In this document: positions 54,729 to 63,949 of the stretch, in pieces
Numbering within the stretch: position 1 is the first letter of the stretch
How the letters are laid out: the number at the start of each line of letters is the position of its first letter
Assembly: GCF_014636495.1 (NCBI RefSeq)
Contig: NZ_BMEM01000005.1
Coordinates: 154,731-218,730, forward strand
Length of the DNA: 64,000 bases
From: Ornithinimicrobium tianjinense
Lineage (GTDB): Bacteria > Actinomycetota > Actinomycetes > Actinomycetales > Dermatophilaceae
Reading direction: 5' to 3'
Translations under genes and position numbers: made by a program
Notes under the pieces: generated by a model
What the model saw: only the letters and a program-made list of their open reading frames with translations
What the model was told of the DNA's origin: nothing
The model's database searches: none

Positions 54729-56069
54729 ATGGAGACGACGACGCCCCGTCCGCTGCCCGCCGACCCCGTGCGCGAGGCACGGATCCGCGAGCTCTCACGC
54801 GCGCACGTGCTGACCTCCTGGGTGGCCCAGAAGGCCGTCGACCCGCTGCCGCTCGCGGGCGGCGAGGGCTCGTGGTTCTGGGACTACCAGGGCCGGCGCT
54901 TCCTCGACTTCACCAGCCAGCTGGTCAACGTCAACATCGGCTACCAGCACCCCCGGCTCACCGAGGCGATCCAGGAGGCGGCCGCGCGCATCACGACGGT
55001 CGCGCCCAGCTTCTACGAGGAGTCGCGCGCCGAGGCCGCGGCGGCCATCGCCGAGCTGGCCCCGGCGGGGATGAGCAAGGTCTTCTTCACCAACGGCGGG
55101 GCCGAGGGCAACGAGAACGCCATCCGGATGGCCCGCGTGCACACCGGCCGCCACAAGGTCCTCGCGGCCTACCGCAGCTACCACGGCGCGACGGCGGGCG
55201 CGATCGCGCTCACCGGCGAGGCCCGCCGGTGGGGGAGCGAGCCCTCGATCCCCGGCGTGGTGCACTTCTGGGGCCCGCACCTCTACCGCTCCGAGTTCCA
55301 CGCCACGACCGAGCAGGAGGAGAGCGAGCGCGCGCTGGCGCACCTGCGGCATACCGTCGAGGCCGAGGGTCCGCACCTGGTCGCCGCGATCATCCTGGAG
55401 ACCGTCGTCGGCTCCAACGGGGTCATCCCGCCGCCCGCCGGCTACCTCGAGGGCGTCCGGGCGCTGTGCGACGAGCACGGCATCATGCTGATCCTCGACG
55501 AGGTGATGTGCGGCTTCGGCCGGGCCGGCACCTGGTTCGCCCTCGACCACTGGGGCGTGCGTCCCGACCTCATCGTCTTCGCCAAGGGCGTCAACTCCGG
55601 CTACGTCCCGCTCGGCGGCGTCGTCCTCTCCGACGAGATCGCCGCCACCTTCGACGAGCGGCCCTACCCGGGCGGCCTGACCTACTCCGGCCACGCCCTG
55701 GCGACGGCCTCGGCCGCGGCCGCCATCCGCATCATGCGCGAGGAGCGGATCGTGGAGAACTCCGCCGAGGTGGGCGAGCGCACCCTGGGCCCGGGCCTGC
55801 GCGACCTGCTGGGGCGCCACGAGATCGTGGGCGACGTGCGCGGCCTGGCCACCTTCTGGGCGGTCGAGCTGGTGGCCGACCGGCAGACCCGCGAGCCCCT
55901 GGCCGCCGACAAGGTCAAGGCGGTCCAGCAGGCCTGCGTGAGCCGGGGTCTGTGGCCGCTCGTCATGGGCAACCGCGTGCACATGGTGCCGCCGTGCGTC
56001 ATCACCCACGAGGAGGCCAAGGAAGGCGTCGCCATGCTCGACGAGGCCCTGGCGGAGGTGAGCGCGTGA
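54729..56069 (+). CDS. Class III (aspartate aminotransferase-fold) aminotransferase
   Basis: 446 residues from ATG 54729. Typical class III sequence: YQGRRFLDFTSQLVNVNIGYQHP, FTNGGAEGNENAIRMAR, SYHGATAGAIALTG, ILDEVMCGFGRAGTWFAL and the PLP-lysine site FAKGVNSGYVPLGGVV. It moves an amino group from an omega-amino acid or amine to a keto acid. Substrate not readable. Coupled (GTGA) to cutA, a pairing without an obvious functional link. Confidence 0.9.
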   Translation: METTTPRPLPADPVREARIRELSRAHVLTSWVAQKAVDPLPLAGGEGSWFWDYQGRRFLDFTSQLVNVNIGYQHPRLTEAIQEAAARITTVAPSFYEESRAEAAAAIAELAPAGMSKVFFTNGGAEGNENAIRMARVHTGRHKVLAAYRSYHGATAGAIALTGEARRWGSEPSIPGVVHFWGPHLYRSEFHATTEQEESERALAHLRHTVEAEGPHLVAAIILETVVGSNGVIPPPAGYLEGVRALCDEHGIMLILDEVMCGFGRAGTWFALDHWGVRPDLIVFAKGVNSGYVPLGGVVLSDEIAATFDERPYPGGLTYSGHALATASAAAAIRIMREERIVENSAEVGERTLGPGLRDLLGRHEIVGDVRGLATFWAVELVADRQTREPLAADKVKAVQQACVSRGLWPLVMGNRVHMVPPCVITHEEAKEGVAMLDEALAEVSA

Positions 56070-56440
56070 CGACGCCCGGCGTCGAGGACCCCGGCTCTGC
56101 GCTCGTGGAGGCCCACGTCAGCGTCCCGGACACCGAGTCGGCCCAGCGGATCGCCGACGACCTCGTCGCCCGGCAGCTGGCGGCGTGCGTGCAGATCCTG
56201 GGGCCGATGACGTCGGTCTACGCGTGGAAGGGTGAGGTGCACCGCGCGCCCGAGTGGCTGCTGCTCGTCAAGACCACCGCCGAGGCCTTCCCGCAGGTGG
56301 CCGAGGCGGTGCGGCGTCAGCACCGCTACGACGTCCCCGAGATCGTCGCGGTCCCGATGACGCATGCGCTGGCGGAGTACGGCCGGTGGGTCCGGACCCA
56401 CTCCGACGGCCTCAGCGACGCCGAGCTCGCGGAGCCCTGA
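56066..56440 (+). CDS. cutA: Divalent-cation tolerance protein CutA
   Basis: 124 residues from GTG 56066. CutA1 trimer fold: VEAHVSVPDTESAQRIADDLVARQLAACVQILGPMTSVYAWKGEV with the family's A-C-V core, and EWLLLVKTT and RYDVPEIVAVPMTHALAEYGRWV. Originally linked to Cu tolerance in E. coli; the real function is debated. Its first ~10 residues are an extra leader. Confidence 0.9.
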   Translation: MTTPGVEDPGSALVEAHVSVPDTESAQRIADDLVARQLAACVQILGPMTSVYAWKGEVHRAPEWLLLVKTTAEAFPQVAEAVRRQHRYDVPEIVAVPMTHALAEYGRWVRTHSDGLSDAELAEP

Positions 56441-56442
56441 CA

Positions 56443-56514
56443 GACCGAGCAGGCGATCGTGACAGTTGTCCACAGGCGCGCCTGTGGACAACCGTCACGA
56501 TCGCCTGCTCGGTC
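56443..56514. promoter_or_regulatory. 72-bp near-perfect palindrome with two convergent DnaA-box sequences
   Basis: The arms (36 bases each, no loop) match everywhere except one position. At the centre, TTGTCCACA and its inverse TGTGGACAA face each other across six bases. TTGTCCACA is the preferred DnaA box of Streptomyces and Mycobacterium. It lies between cutA and the tRNA-Gly gene. DnaA binding is inference; a large cruciform or RNA hairpin is an alternative. Confidence 0.75.
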
Positions 56515-56586
56515 GGGTCAGAGCAGATCGGCGCCGCCTCATGCTCGAGCACCTGGGCCGCGGCGAGGACGCCCCCAGACACGGAC

Positions 56587-56614
56587 GAAGCCCCGGGCAG
56601 GTGCCCGGGGCTTC
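56587..56614 (-). terminator. Hairpin terminator of tRNA-Gly
   Basis: GAAGCCCCGGGCA and its inverse form a 13-bp stem with a 2-base loop, eight bases past the tRNA 3' end on the minus strand. Confidence 0.8.
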
Positions 56615-56621
56615 GTGTCGG

Positions 56622-56692
56622 AGCGGGTGACGAGAATCGAACTCGCGTATTCAGCTTGGGAAGCTGATGTTCTACCATTGAACTACACCCGC
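56622..56692 (-). tRNA. tRNA-Gly (anticodon CCC)
   Basis: 71 bases folding as a cloverleaf. Acceptor GCGGGTG/CACCCGC pairs; D-loop AATGG; anticodon stem TCAGC/GCTGA around loop TTCCCAA gives anticodon CCC; T-loop TTCGATT. The CCA end is not encoded. It reads GGG codons. Confidence 0.95.
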
Positions 56693-56789
56693 GAGAACTA
56701 CTCCCGCGAGGCCCACGATCGGGGCCGGGCGTTCATACTAGCTGCCCCTCCGCGCCGCCTCCAAGCCGACCCCCCGTTAAGGTGTCAGC

Positions 56790-57371
56790 GTGCTGCTCTC
56801 CGACCGCGACATCCGGGCCCAGATCGATGGCGGACGCGTGCGTCTCGACCCCTGGGACGCCTCGATGGTGCAGCCCTCCAGCGTGGACGTCCGGCTCGAC
56901 CGCTACTTCCGCCTCTTCGACAACCACAAGTACCCCGTGATCGACCCCGCCGAGGAGCAGCCCGAGCTGACGCGGCTGGTCGAGGTCGAGCCTGGGGAGA
57001 GCTTCATCCTGCACCCCGGCGAGTTCGTCCTCGGCTCGACCTTCGAGGAGGTCTCGCTGCCGGACGACATCGCCGCGCGGGTCGAGGGCAAGAGCTCGCT
57101 GGGTCGCCTGGGTCTGCTGACGCACGCGACGGCCGGGTTCGTCGACCCCGGGTTCACCGGTCACGTGACCCTCGAGCTGTCCAACGTCGCGACGCTGCCG
57201 ATCGTGCTCCACCCGGGGATGAAGATCGGCCAGCTGTGCTTCTTCCAGCTCAGCAGCCCCGCCGAGCACCCCTACGGCACCGACGTGCGCGGCAGCCACT
57301 ACCAGGGGCAGCGCGGCCCGACCGCGAGCCGTTCCTGGGCCAACTTCCACCGCAGCACCCTCGAGCGCTAG
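56790..57371 (+). CDS. dcd: dCTP deaminase (bifunctional type)
   Basis: 193 residues from GTG 56790. dUTPase-superfamily trimer: [50 protein letters not shown] with the catalytic Ser/Arg/Glu region and [10 protein letters not shown]. In Mycobacterium and other actinobacteria this length class both deaminates dCTP and hydrolyses dUTP, giving dUMP directly for dTMP synthesis. Bifunctionality here is inferred from the taxon. Confidence 0.93.
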   Translation: MLLSDRDIRAQIDGGRVRLDPWDASMVQPSSVDVRLDRYFRLFDNHKYPVIDPAEEQPELTRLVEVEPGESFILHPGEFVLGSTFEEVSLPDDIAARVEGKSSLGRLGLLTHATAGFVDPGFTGHVTLELSNVATLPIVLHPGMKIGQLCFFQLSSPAEHPYGTDVRGSHYQGQRGPTASRSWANFHRSTLER

Positions 57372-57463
57372 CACGATCCGTCTCTTCGGGGAGGCCAGGC
57401 CGCAGCCCCGCCGCCCGGCGGGTCGGCGGGACCGGTGCTGCTCTCCCCGCCCGGCTACCGGGC

Positions 57464-58652
57464 TCAGGCCGTCAAGGACTCGCTGGGCTTCTGAGCGGCC
57501 TCCTCGACGAGCCGGGCGACCTCTCCGTCGGGGTCCAGGGTCTCCGCCTCTGCCCGGAAGGCGCGGGCCCGCTCGCGGTAGGAGGGGTCCTGGCGCACGC
57601 GGTCGATGCCGGCGCGCACCGCGTCGACGCCGGGCCTCTCGGTGCGCAGGTCGAGGCCGACGCCGTGGTGGACGACGTGGGCGATGGTGTCGTTCTTGCC
57701 CTCGCTGAGGCCGGCGCAGACGAGCGGGACGCCGTGCGTGAGCGCCAGGATCGCCGCAGGTCGTGGCCACGACGAGGGCCTTCTCCGCGCGACCCCGGGC
57801 CGCCTCGATCGTCGGGATGATCAGCTTGTCCAGGTCGAGGTCGACGGTCCCCTGCGTGACGAGGGCGGTGCAGGGGTATGCCGCAGCTCGCCGGACGATC
57901 TCGTCCTCGGTCGTGTGGTCGGTGGCGTCGGGGTCGCTCCAGGGCAGGAGGGGGCCGACGTAGTGGACGCGGGGGTTCTTGCGGGCCCGCGGGAAGTCGA
58001 AGGACTCCAGACCCTGCTGGACGGCGGCGTCGACGACGGCGTAAGAGTCCTCGACCATGTCGCGGTGCTCGGTGATGCCGTGGTCGGCCATGATCCGCTC
58101 GTAGGTCTTCCGGCCCGGGGCCATGACCATGACCTCGCTCATCCGGCGGATGACGGCGTCACGGACGCGGCCCCGGAGCGAGGGGTCCGGGCGCAGCCCG
58201 AACCACAGCCGGGGCACGAGCGGGTCCGGCTCCATGTTGGCGATGGCGTAGAGGGCGACGACCGGCACGCCGACCTTCTCCTTGAGCAGGCGCGCGACCA
58301 TCATGCTGGCGTCGAGGAGGACGACGTCGTAGGGCCACTCCTCGTGGATCTCCCGCAGGTCGGCGAACAGGTCCGGGACGGTGTCGGCGAAGAGGACCTT
58401 GCCGTCGTGGCGGGTCTGCATCGGGCCCTTGAGCCTGGCGCGCTGGGGGTAGAGGTCGTTGAGGTTGGTGGCGGTGTGCTCGACGGCCCGGCGGTAGGGG
58501 AGGAGCTGGATCCCGAGACGCTCGACGACGGGGCGGAGGGACTCGCCGGTGTACCACCGGACGTCGTGGCCCCGCTCGTGCAGCCGGCGTGCCGGGCCGG
58601 TGAGCAGGAGGGAGTGACCGGGGATGGCATGGGCGGCGCTGATGGCCGACAT
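57464..58652 (-). pseudogene. Glycosyltransferase (GT1/MGT type), deleted and frameshifted
   Basis: The frame from about 58652 encodes a typical nucleotide-sugar glycosyltransferase start (AIPGHSLLLTGPARRLHERGHDVRWYTG), middle and ALVVATTC near 57770, then continues as nonsense. The correct C-terminal part (ALTHGVPLVCAGLSEG ... DPDGEVARLVEEAAQ) resumes in another frame and stops at 57464. The acceptor-sugar core that normally lies between (about 40-60 residues with the VTNGG box) is missing, so an internal deletion with a frame change has removed the donor site. The 5' end is also cut short where it meets the TetR fragment. The enzyme is almost certainly dead; sequencing error cannot explain missing residues. 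Confidence 0.82.
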
Positions 58653-59157
58653 CGCCGAGAAAGCCGGGGTCTCGGTGCAGATGGTCTACTTCGCCTTCGG
58701 CACCAAGTCGCAGCTCTTCCTCGCGGTGATGGAGGCGGCGGTGCAGGGCGAGGACGGCCTGACGCCCCCCGAGATGCCCGAGTGGGCGCGCGCGCAGGAG
58801 GAGCCGACGGCGCGGCTCGTCATCGAGAGCTTCGTGCGCGGGCTGGCGGAGATCTTCCGCCGGGCGGCGCCGCTGACCGTCGTCGCCCGGGTGGCGGCCG
58901 GCCTGGAGGCGGACGTCGCCGCCGCCGGCCTGGAGCAGGACCGGCTGCGGGACGAGGGCTACGGCGGGATCGTGCGGGCCGCCGCCGCGAAGGGCTCCTA
59001 CCGGGAGGGGGTCGACGAGGACGCCGCCACGGACGTGCTGGTCTCGCTCTACTCCACGGCGTTCTACGTCGAGCTCACCGAGCACCGGGGGTGGTCGCAC
59101 GAGCGGGCCATCGACTGGCTCGCCACGACGGTGCCGGGGCTGCTCTTCGAGCCCTGA
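58624..59157 (+). pseudogene. TetR-type regulator lacking its N-terminal helix
   Basis: The frame gives 177 residues, but the protein starts inside the DNA-binding domain: MADIAEKAGVSVQMVYFAFGTKSQLF are helices 2 and 3 of the HTH, with the usual ~30-residue first part (helix 1) absent. The upstream bases are the 5' end of the divergent glycosyltransferase. The C-terminal ligand domain is complete (TARLVIESFVRGLAEIFRRAAP ... WLATTVPGLLFEP). A deletion joined the two genes head to head and removed both starts and the shared promoter. A residual product from the internal ATG cannot be excluded, but DNA binding is unlikely. Confidence 0.75.
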
Positions 59158-59183
59158 CCGCCAGGGGCGGGCCAGGCAGGGGG

Positions 59184-61469
59184 TCAGGCCTGGCGAGCGT
59201 CCTCGCCGCGGCGCACGGCGGCCAGCAGCATCTGGGCGACGTCCACGACCTCGATGTCCTCGCGGGTGCCCTCGGACTGCTTCTGGGTCAGGCCGTCGGA
59301 GAGCATCACGCGGCAGAACGGGCAGCCGATCGCGATCCGGTCGGCGCCGGTGGCGATGGCCTCCTCGGTCCGGTTGAGGTTGATGCGGGTCCCGAGCTTC
59401 TCCTCCATCCACATGCGGGCGCCGCCGGCGCCGCAGCAGAAGGACTTCTCGCCGTGGCGCGGCATCTCCGTGAGCTCCACGCCCGGCAGGGCACCGAGCA
59501 GCTCGCGCGGCGGGGCGTAGACCTGGTTGTGCCGACCCAGGTAGCACGGGTCGTGGTAGGTCACCGTCGCCGCCGTCGACGCCACGCCGGAGGTGTCGGC
59601 CTGGTCCGGGCGGGCCACGGGGGTGAGTCGCTTCTCACGGACGAGCTTGTTGAGCAGCTGCGTGTGGTGCACGACCTCGAACTGCCCGCCGACCTGCGGA
59701 TACTCGTTCTTGATCGTGTTGAAGCAGTGCGCGCAGGTCACGACGATCTTGGTCGCGTTGACCTCCTTGAGCACCTCGACGTTCTGCATCGCGAGCATCT
59801 GGAAGAGGAACTCGTTGCCGGCGCGCCGCGCCGGGTCGCCGGTGCAGGTCTCGCCGTCGCCGAGCACGGCGAAGGAGACGCCGGCCGTGTGCAGCAGCTC
59901 GGCCACGGCCCGGGTGGTCTTCTTGGCGCGGTCCTCGAAGGCACCGGCGCAGCCGACCCAGAACAGGTAGTCGACCTCCGCAAGGTCCTCGACGTCGCCG
60001 CCGGCCATGGGGACCTCGAAGGGCAGGTCCTTGGCCCAGTCCATCCGCAGGCGGGCGTTCATGCCCCATGGGTTGCCCTTGTTCTCGAGGTTCTTGAACA
60101 GGCCGCCCAGCTCGCTCGGGAAGGCCGACTCGATCAGCGTCTGGTAGCGCCGCATGTCGACGATCGCGTCCACGTGCTCGATGTCGACCGGGCACTGCTC
60201 GACGCACGCGCCGCACGTCGTGCACGACCACAGCACGTCGGGGTCGATGACGGCGCCGCCGTCGGGCACCGTCGGGTCCCCCTCGGTCGCGCCGACGAGC
60301 TCGCGCTGCGCCTCGCGCACCGCGCCGGCAGGTATGCCGTGCAGCTTCGCCGGCAGCGCTCCACCGGCGTGCCCGGTGAGGGCCCCGGCCGCGGCCTCGC
60401 GGTGCTCCTCGTCGGCGAGCAGCCACGGCGCCTTGGCGTGGTGGTGGTTGCGCAGGTTGAGCACGACCATCTTGGGGGAGAGGGGCTTCTCGGTGTTCCA
60501 GGCCGGGCACTGCTCCTGGCAGCGGCCGCACTCGGTGCAGGTGGAGAAGTCGAGCAGGCCCTTCCAGGTGAAGTCCTCGACCTTGCCGACGCCCAGGGCG
60601 GCGTCCTCGTCGAGCTCCTCGATCTGCTCGAAGTCCAGCGGCTCGCCCTTGACCGTGATCGGCTGCAGCTCCGCGAGCGAGGTGCGTCCGTCGGCGTGCC
60701 GCTTGAACCAGATGTTGAAGAAGGCCAGGAAGCGGTGCCAGGCCACGCCCATGGTCGGGGTGACCGCCACCGTGATCATCCAGCCCATCGAGATGAGGAT
60801 CTTGACGAGGGCGACCACGACGATCGCGTTCTCCAGCGCGCCCACGGAGAGCCCGTCGAAGAAGCGGCCCACCCAGCTCGTCGTCGGGAAGTGGACCAGG
60901 TCGGCCCAGTCGGCACCGGTGGCGCGGCCGAGCGCGCTCTCCAGGCCGCGGAGCAGCACGATGCAGATGCCCACGCCGAGGATGACGAACTCCACGACAT
61001 ACGCCTGCCAGAAGGTGGAGCCCCAGAAGCGGCTGCGCCGGCCCAGCGTGCGTGGGTGCGTCCGCTGCCGGACCGCGATCAGGACGATGATCCCCAGCAC
61101 CGTGAACCAGCCGAAGAGCTCGGCCAGCCAGATGTAGGGCGGCCAGTGGCCGATGAGCGGGAGCGCGAAGTGCGGGTCGAAGAGCTGGCCGTAGGCCGTC
61201 GCCAGGGTGGTGGTCAGCAGGATGAAGCCGAGCATCACGCCCCAGTGCGCGACGGCGACCACCGGCTTGCGGGCCATCCGGGTGTGCCCGAGAAATTCCC
61301 GGACCAGCGTCACCGTGCGCGTGCCCGGTGCGTCGGAGCGCGTGGCGGGCTGCCCGAGGCGGAAGATCGTGACGAACGAGGCGATCGTGCGCACGAACAG
61401 GGCGACGGCCGTCAGGGTGACGAACGCGGCGACGACGATGGCGATGACCTGGAGCACTCCGACATCCAT
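59184..61469 (-). CDS. EtfD-like membrane iron-sulfur reductase
   Basis: 761 residues from ATG 61469; frames extending to 62549 run through cysK on the other strand. Order: five to six membrane helices (1-~290) with His residues suited to haem, then two ferredoxin 4Fe-4S clusters (CTECGRCQEQCP and CTTCGACVEQCP) and two CCG domains (TCAHCFNTI and FCCGAGGARMWMEEKLGTR with GCPFC). This matches the DsrK/HdrD-like family including mycobacterial EtfD (Rv0338c), which takes electrons from ETF during fatty-acid beta-oxidation into the quinone pool. No etfAB here. No clear Shine-Dalgarno at the ATG. Confidence 0.88.
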   Translation of the reverse strand: MDVGVLQVIAIVVAAFVTLTAVALFVRTIASFVTIFRLGQPATRSDAPGTRTVTLVREFLGHTRMARKPVVAVAHWGVMLGFILLTTTLATAYGQLFDPHFALPLIGHWPPYIWLAELFGWFTVLGIIVLIAVRQRTHPRTLGRRSRFWGSTFWQAYVVEFVILGVGICIVLLRGLESALGRATGADWADLVHFPTTSWVGRFFDGLSVGALENAIVVVALVKILISMGWMITVAVTPTMGVAWHRFLAFFNIWFKRHADGRTSLAELQPITVKGEPLDFEQIEELDEDAALGVGKVEDFTWKGLLDFSTCTECGRCQEQCPAWNTEKPLSPKMVVLNLRNHHHAKAPWLLADEEHREAAAGALTGHAGGALPAKLHGIPAGAVREAQRELVGATEGDPTVPDGGAVIDPDVLWSCTTCGACVEQCPVDIEHVDAIVDMRRYQTLIESAFPSELGGLFKNLENKGNPWGMNARLRMDWAKDLPFEVPMAGGDVEDLAEVDYLFWVGCAGAFEDRAKKTTRAVAELLHTAGVSFAVLGDGETCTGDPARRAGNEFLFQMLAMQNVEVLKEVNATKIVVTCAHCFNTIKNEYPQVGGQFEVVHHTQLLNKLVREKRLTPVARPDQADTSGVASTAATVTYHDPCYLGRHNQVYAPPRELLGALPGVELTEMPRHGEKSFCCGAGGARMWMEEKLGTRINLNRTEEAIATGADRIAIGCPFCRVMLSDGLTQKQSEGTREDIEVVDVAQMLLAAVRRGEDARQA

Positions 61470-61526
61470 GGTCGGAGGGTAGTGCGTCGGTCCGACGAAA
61501 TGGTCATCGGTCGCTGGAATAACCGA

Positions 61527-61551
61527 ACGTTGGTTAAGGTATAACCAACGT
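61527..61551. promoter_or_regulatory. Perfect inverted-repeat operator upstream of cysK
   Basis: ACGTTGGTTA and TAACCAACGT flank the 5-base spacer AGGTA with no mismatch. It lies 38 bases before cysK and 58 bases before the divergent EtfD-like gene, in the AT-richest part of the gap, and TATAAC inside it could be a -10 element. The regulator is unknown; it does not match the McbR or CymR consensus I know. Confidence 0.7.
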
Positions 61552-61589
61552 ACCACTTCTCGTGTCCCTCTCAGGAAAGGCGCCCTCCC

Positions 61590-62525
61590 GTGCCCGTGTA
61601 CGACGACATCACCCAGATCATCGGCCGGACCCCGCTGGTCCGGCTCAACCGCCTGACCGACGGCGTGCAGGAGGGGGCGCAGGTGCTGGTCAAGCTGGAG
61701 TCCCAGAACCCGGCCGCGTCCGTCAAGGACCGCATCGGCGCCTCGATCATCGACGCGGCCGTCGAGTCGGGCGAGCTGCAGCCCGGCGGCACGATCGTCG
61801 AGGGCACGTCCGGCAACACCGGCATCGCGCTGGCCATGGTCGGTGCCGCCCGCGGCTACCACGTCGTGCTGGCCATGCCGGAGACCATGAGCCTGGAGCG
61901 CCGCGCGCTGCTGCGTGCCTACGGTGCCGAGCTGGTCCTCACCCCGGGATCCGAGGGCATGAAGGGCGCCGTCGCCAAGGCTGAGGAGATCGCGGCCGAG
62001 CGTGGCGCCGTGCGGGCTCGGCAGTTCGCGAACCCGGCCAACGTCAAGGTGCACTACGAGACGACCGGCCCGGAGATCTGGGCCGACACCGACGGCCAGG
62101 TCGACGTCTTCGTCGCCGGCGTCGGCACCGGCGGCACCATCACCGGTGCGGGACGCTACCTGCGTGAGCAGAAGCCCGACGTCCGCCTCGTGGTGGTCGA
62201 GCCCAAGGACAGCCCGATCCTCAACGGCGGCCAGCCCGGCCCGCACAAGATCCAGGGCCTCGGCGCGAACTTCGTCCCCGAGATCCTCGACACCGAGCTC
62301 TACGACGAGGTGCTCGACGCGACCCTTGAGGACGCCGTGCGCGTCTCGCGTGCGCTCGCGACCGAGGAGGGCATCCTGGCCGGCATCTCCTCCGGCGCCA
62401 ACGTCTGGGCTGCCCTGGAGATCGCCAAGCGGCCGGAGAGCGCGGGCAAGACCATCGTCGTGGTCATCCCGTCCTTCGGCGAGCGCTACCTGTCCACGGT
62501 CCTCTTCGAGGACCTGAGGGACTGA
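61590..62525 (+). CDS. cysK: Cysteine synthase A
   Basis: 311 residues from GTG 61590 (AGGAAAGG upstream). PLP fold type [20 protein letters not shown] with the Lys that binds [23 protein letters not shown] and [15 protein letters not shown]. It joins O-acetylserine and sulfide to give cysteine. Followed after five bases by cysE, which makes the O-acetylserine, so the two form a cysteine operon under the candidate operator at 61527-61551. Confidence 0.94.
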   Translation: MPVYDDITQIIGRTPLVRLNRLTDGVQEGAQVLVKLESQNPAASVKDRIGASIIDAAVESGELQPGGTIVEGTSGNTGIALAMVGAARGYHVVLAMPETMSLERRALLRAYGAELVLTPGSEGMKGAVAKAEEIAAERGAVRARQFANPANVKVHYETTGPEIWADTDGQVDVFVAGVGTGGTITGAGRYLREQKPDVRLVVVEPKDSPILNGGQPGPHKIQGLGANFVPEILDTELYDEVLDATLEDAVRVSRALATEEGILAGISSGANVWAALEIAKRPESAGKTIVVVIPSFGERYLSTVLFEDLRD

Positions 62526-62530
62526 GTGCC

Positions 62531-63145
62531 GTGTCCCTCCTGAGCGCACCGCGGCGGGCGGCCCGGGTCGTCGGTCGCGCTGCCGAGGGCATCCGTGAGG
62601 ACCTCGACGCCGCGATCGCCCGCGACCCGGCCACCGACAGCCGCCTGGAGATGGCCCTGGCCTCCCCGGGTCTGCACGCGATCTGGACCCACCGCCTCAC
62701 GCACGCCCTGTGGGTGAACGGTCACCAGCTGTCGGCGAGGCTCATCTCCCAGGCGGCCCGCGCGGTGACCGGCGTCGAGATCCACCCGGGCGCCACGATC
62801 GGCCGGCGCTTCTTCATCGACCACGGCATGGGTGTGGTCATCGGCGAGACCGCCGAGGTGGGGGACGACGTGATGCTCTACCACGGGGTCACGCTAGGCG
62901 GCCGCTCCCTGGAGCCGGTGAAACGTCACCCGACCCTGGGCGACGGCGTCACCGTGGGTGCGGGTGCCAAGGTGCTCGGCAACATCACCCTCGGCCACGG
63001 CGCGCAGGTCGGCGCTAACGCCGTCGTGACCAAGGACGTGCCGTCGATGTGCGTCGCCACGGGCATCCCCGCCAAGGTGCGCACCCCCGAGGCCGGGGTC
63101 GACCCGCAGCACGCCCTCTACGACGAGCCTGCCCTCTGGATCTGA
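62531..63145 (+). CDS. cysE: Serine O-acetyltransferase
   Basis: 204 residues from GTG 62531. Left-handed beta-helix acyltransferase: [44 protein letters not shown] is the hexapeptide core with the active His, then [20 protein letters not shown]. The short EpsC-type, lacking most of the N-terminal domain. The C-terminal tail would bind the active site of CysK to form the cysteine synthase complex. The TGA stop is the first three bases of a repeat copy. Confidence 0.93.
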   Translation: MSLLSAPRRAARVVGRAAEGIREDLDAAIARDPATDSRLEMALASPGLHAIWTHRLTHALWVNGHQLSARLISQAARAVTGVEIHPGATIGRRFFIDHGMGVVIGETAEVGDDVMLYHGVTLGGRSLEPVKRHPTLGDGVTVGAGAKVLGNITLGHGAQVGANAVVTKDVPSMCVATGIPAKVRTPEAGVDPQHALYDEPALWI

Positions 63146-63230
63146 CCGGACAGGCGTTCCTGCCACCCTCCGGGCGGCATCAACGCCTGTCCGGTCGGTC
63201 AGGGGGCGGCAGGAAAGCCTGTCCGGTCGG
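63143..63230. repeat. GACCGGACAGGCG-type repeat cluster after cysE
   Basis: One direct copy (from 63143, including the cysE stop TGA) and two inverted copies (about 63172-63197 and 63205-63230) of the family seen at thiP-thiQ. Direct and inverted copies can pair as a hairpin. A second hairpin follows at 63239. Confidence 0.85.
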
Positions 63231-63238
63231 GGATGCAC

Positions 63239-63272
63239 GAAGCGGCCCGCCCCACCGGGGACGGGCCGCTTC
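63239..63272. terminator. Two-way hairpin terminator
   Basis: GAAGCGGCCCG and CGGGCCGCTTC pair around a 12-base loop between cysE and the convergent YtxH-like gene. Confidence 0.75.
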
Positions 63273-63316
63273 GCGGTGCCGGGTGCCTCGCGCAGAGGTA
63301 CCTCAGCCAGAGGGCC

Positions 63317-63673
63317 TCAGGCAGACGTGCCCGGACGGAACGCGTCCGTGGGGCCGAGCTTGGAGGTGTCGACCTCCGGGCCCGTCTCCGGGTCGATGCG
63401 ACCGGTGGCGTTCTCGTACGAGCCGTCGGAGGCGAGGGTCTCGTGACCGGTCACCTTGGCCTTGACCTCGTTGGCCTTGGCCTTGGCCTGGTCGCCCACC
63501 TTGGCGGCGACCTCGGGGGCCTTGGCCTTGGCCTCCTCGACCTTGGTCTGGACGCGCGGGTCGGTCCAGAGCTTGTTGGCCTGGTCGGCGATCTGGTCGT
63601 AGCGCTCGCGCCCGGCGCGCGCCCCGAGGACGTACCCCACACCGGCGCCGACGAGCAGCAGCAGCTTGTTCAT
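63317..63673 (-). CDS. YtxH-like protein
   Basis: 118 residues from ATG 63673. A single N-terminal membrane helix (LLLLVGAGVGYVLGARAG) is followed by a helical Lys/Ala/Glu-rich segment (VQTKVEEAKAKAPEVAAKVGDQAKAKANEV) of LEA/YtxH type and an acidic tail. Such proteins are stress-linked in some Firmicutes; the role here is unknown. Confidence 0.78.
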   Translation of the reverse strand: MNKLLLLVGAGVGYVLGARAGRERYDQIADQANKLWTDPRVQTKVEEAKAKAPEVAAKVGDQAKAKANEVKAKVTGHETLASDGSYENATGRIDPETGPEVDTSKLGPTDAFRPGTSA

Positions 63674-63782
63674 GCGTGACTCCTTCCGAGGGTCGGTTTC
63701 GTCCTCGACCCTACCCAGTCGCCCCGTGGTCCTGCACCTCGAGACGACACCCCGGAGCGGGCCCGGGACCCACGGCAGACGG

Positions 63783-63865
63783 CGGAGGGTGTGGGATTCG
63801 AACCCACGGAGGTCTCCCTCGGGCGCTTTCAAGGCGCCTGCACTCGGCCACTATGCGAACCCTCC
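63783..63865 (-). tRNA. tRNA-Ser (anticodon TGA)
   Basis: About 83 bases. Acceptor GGAGGGT pairs with ACCCTCC; anticodon stem GGCGC/GCGCC around loop CTTGAAA gives TGA; a long variable arm (GAGGGAGACCTC) marks a class II tRNA; T-loop TTCGAAT. CCA is not encoded. Reads UCA and, by wobble, other UCN codons. Confidence 0.94.
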
Positions 63866-63949
63866 TGCAGACCGGTCGTCGACCGGCGCCCACACATCTT
63901 CGCACGGGAGCACCAGCGTCCCGGTGAACACCGTCGGGCCCTGTCGGCG

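Noticed and set aside
59184..62549. 1121-residue fusion of the EtfD-like reductase with an upstream domain
   Set aside because: The extra part is antisense to cysK and has low-information composition; ATG 61469 gives the family length.
63783..63865. Integration site of an island at tRNA-Ser
   Set aside because: No integrase or repeated tRNA 3' end is visible in the window.
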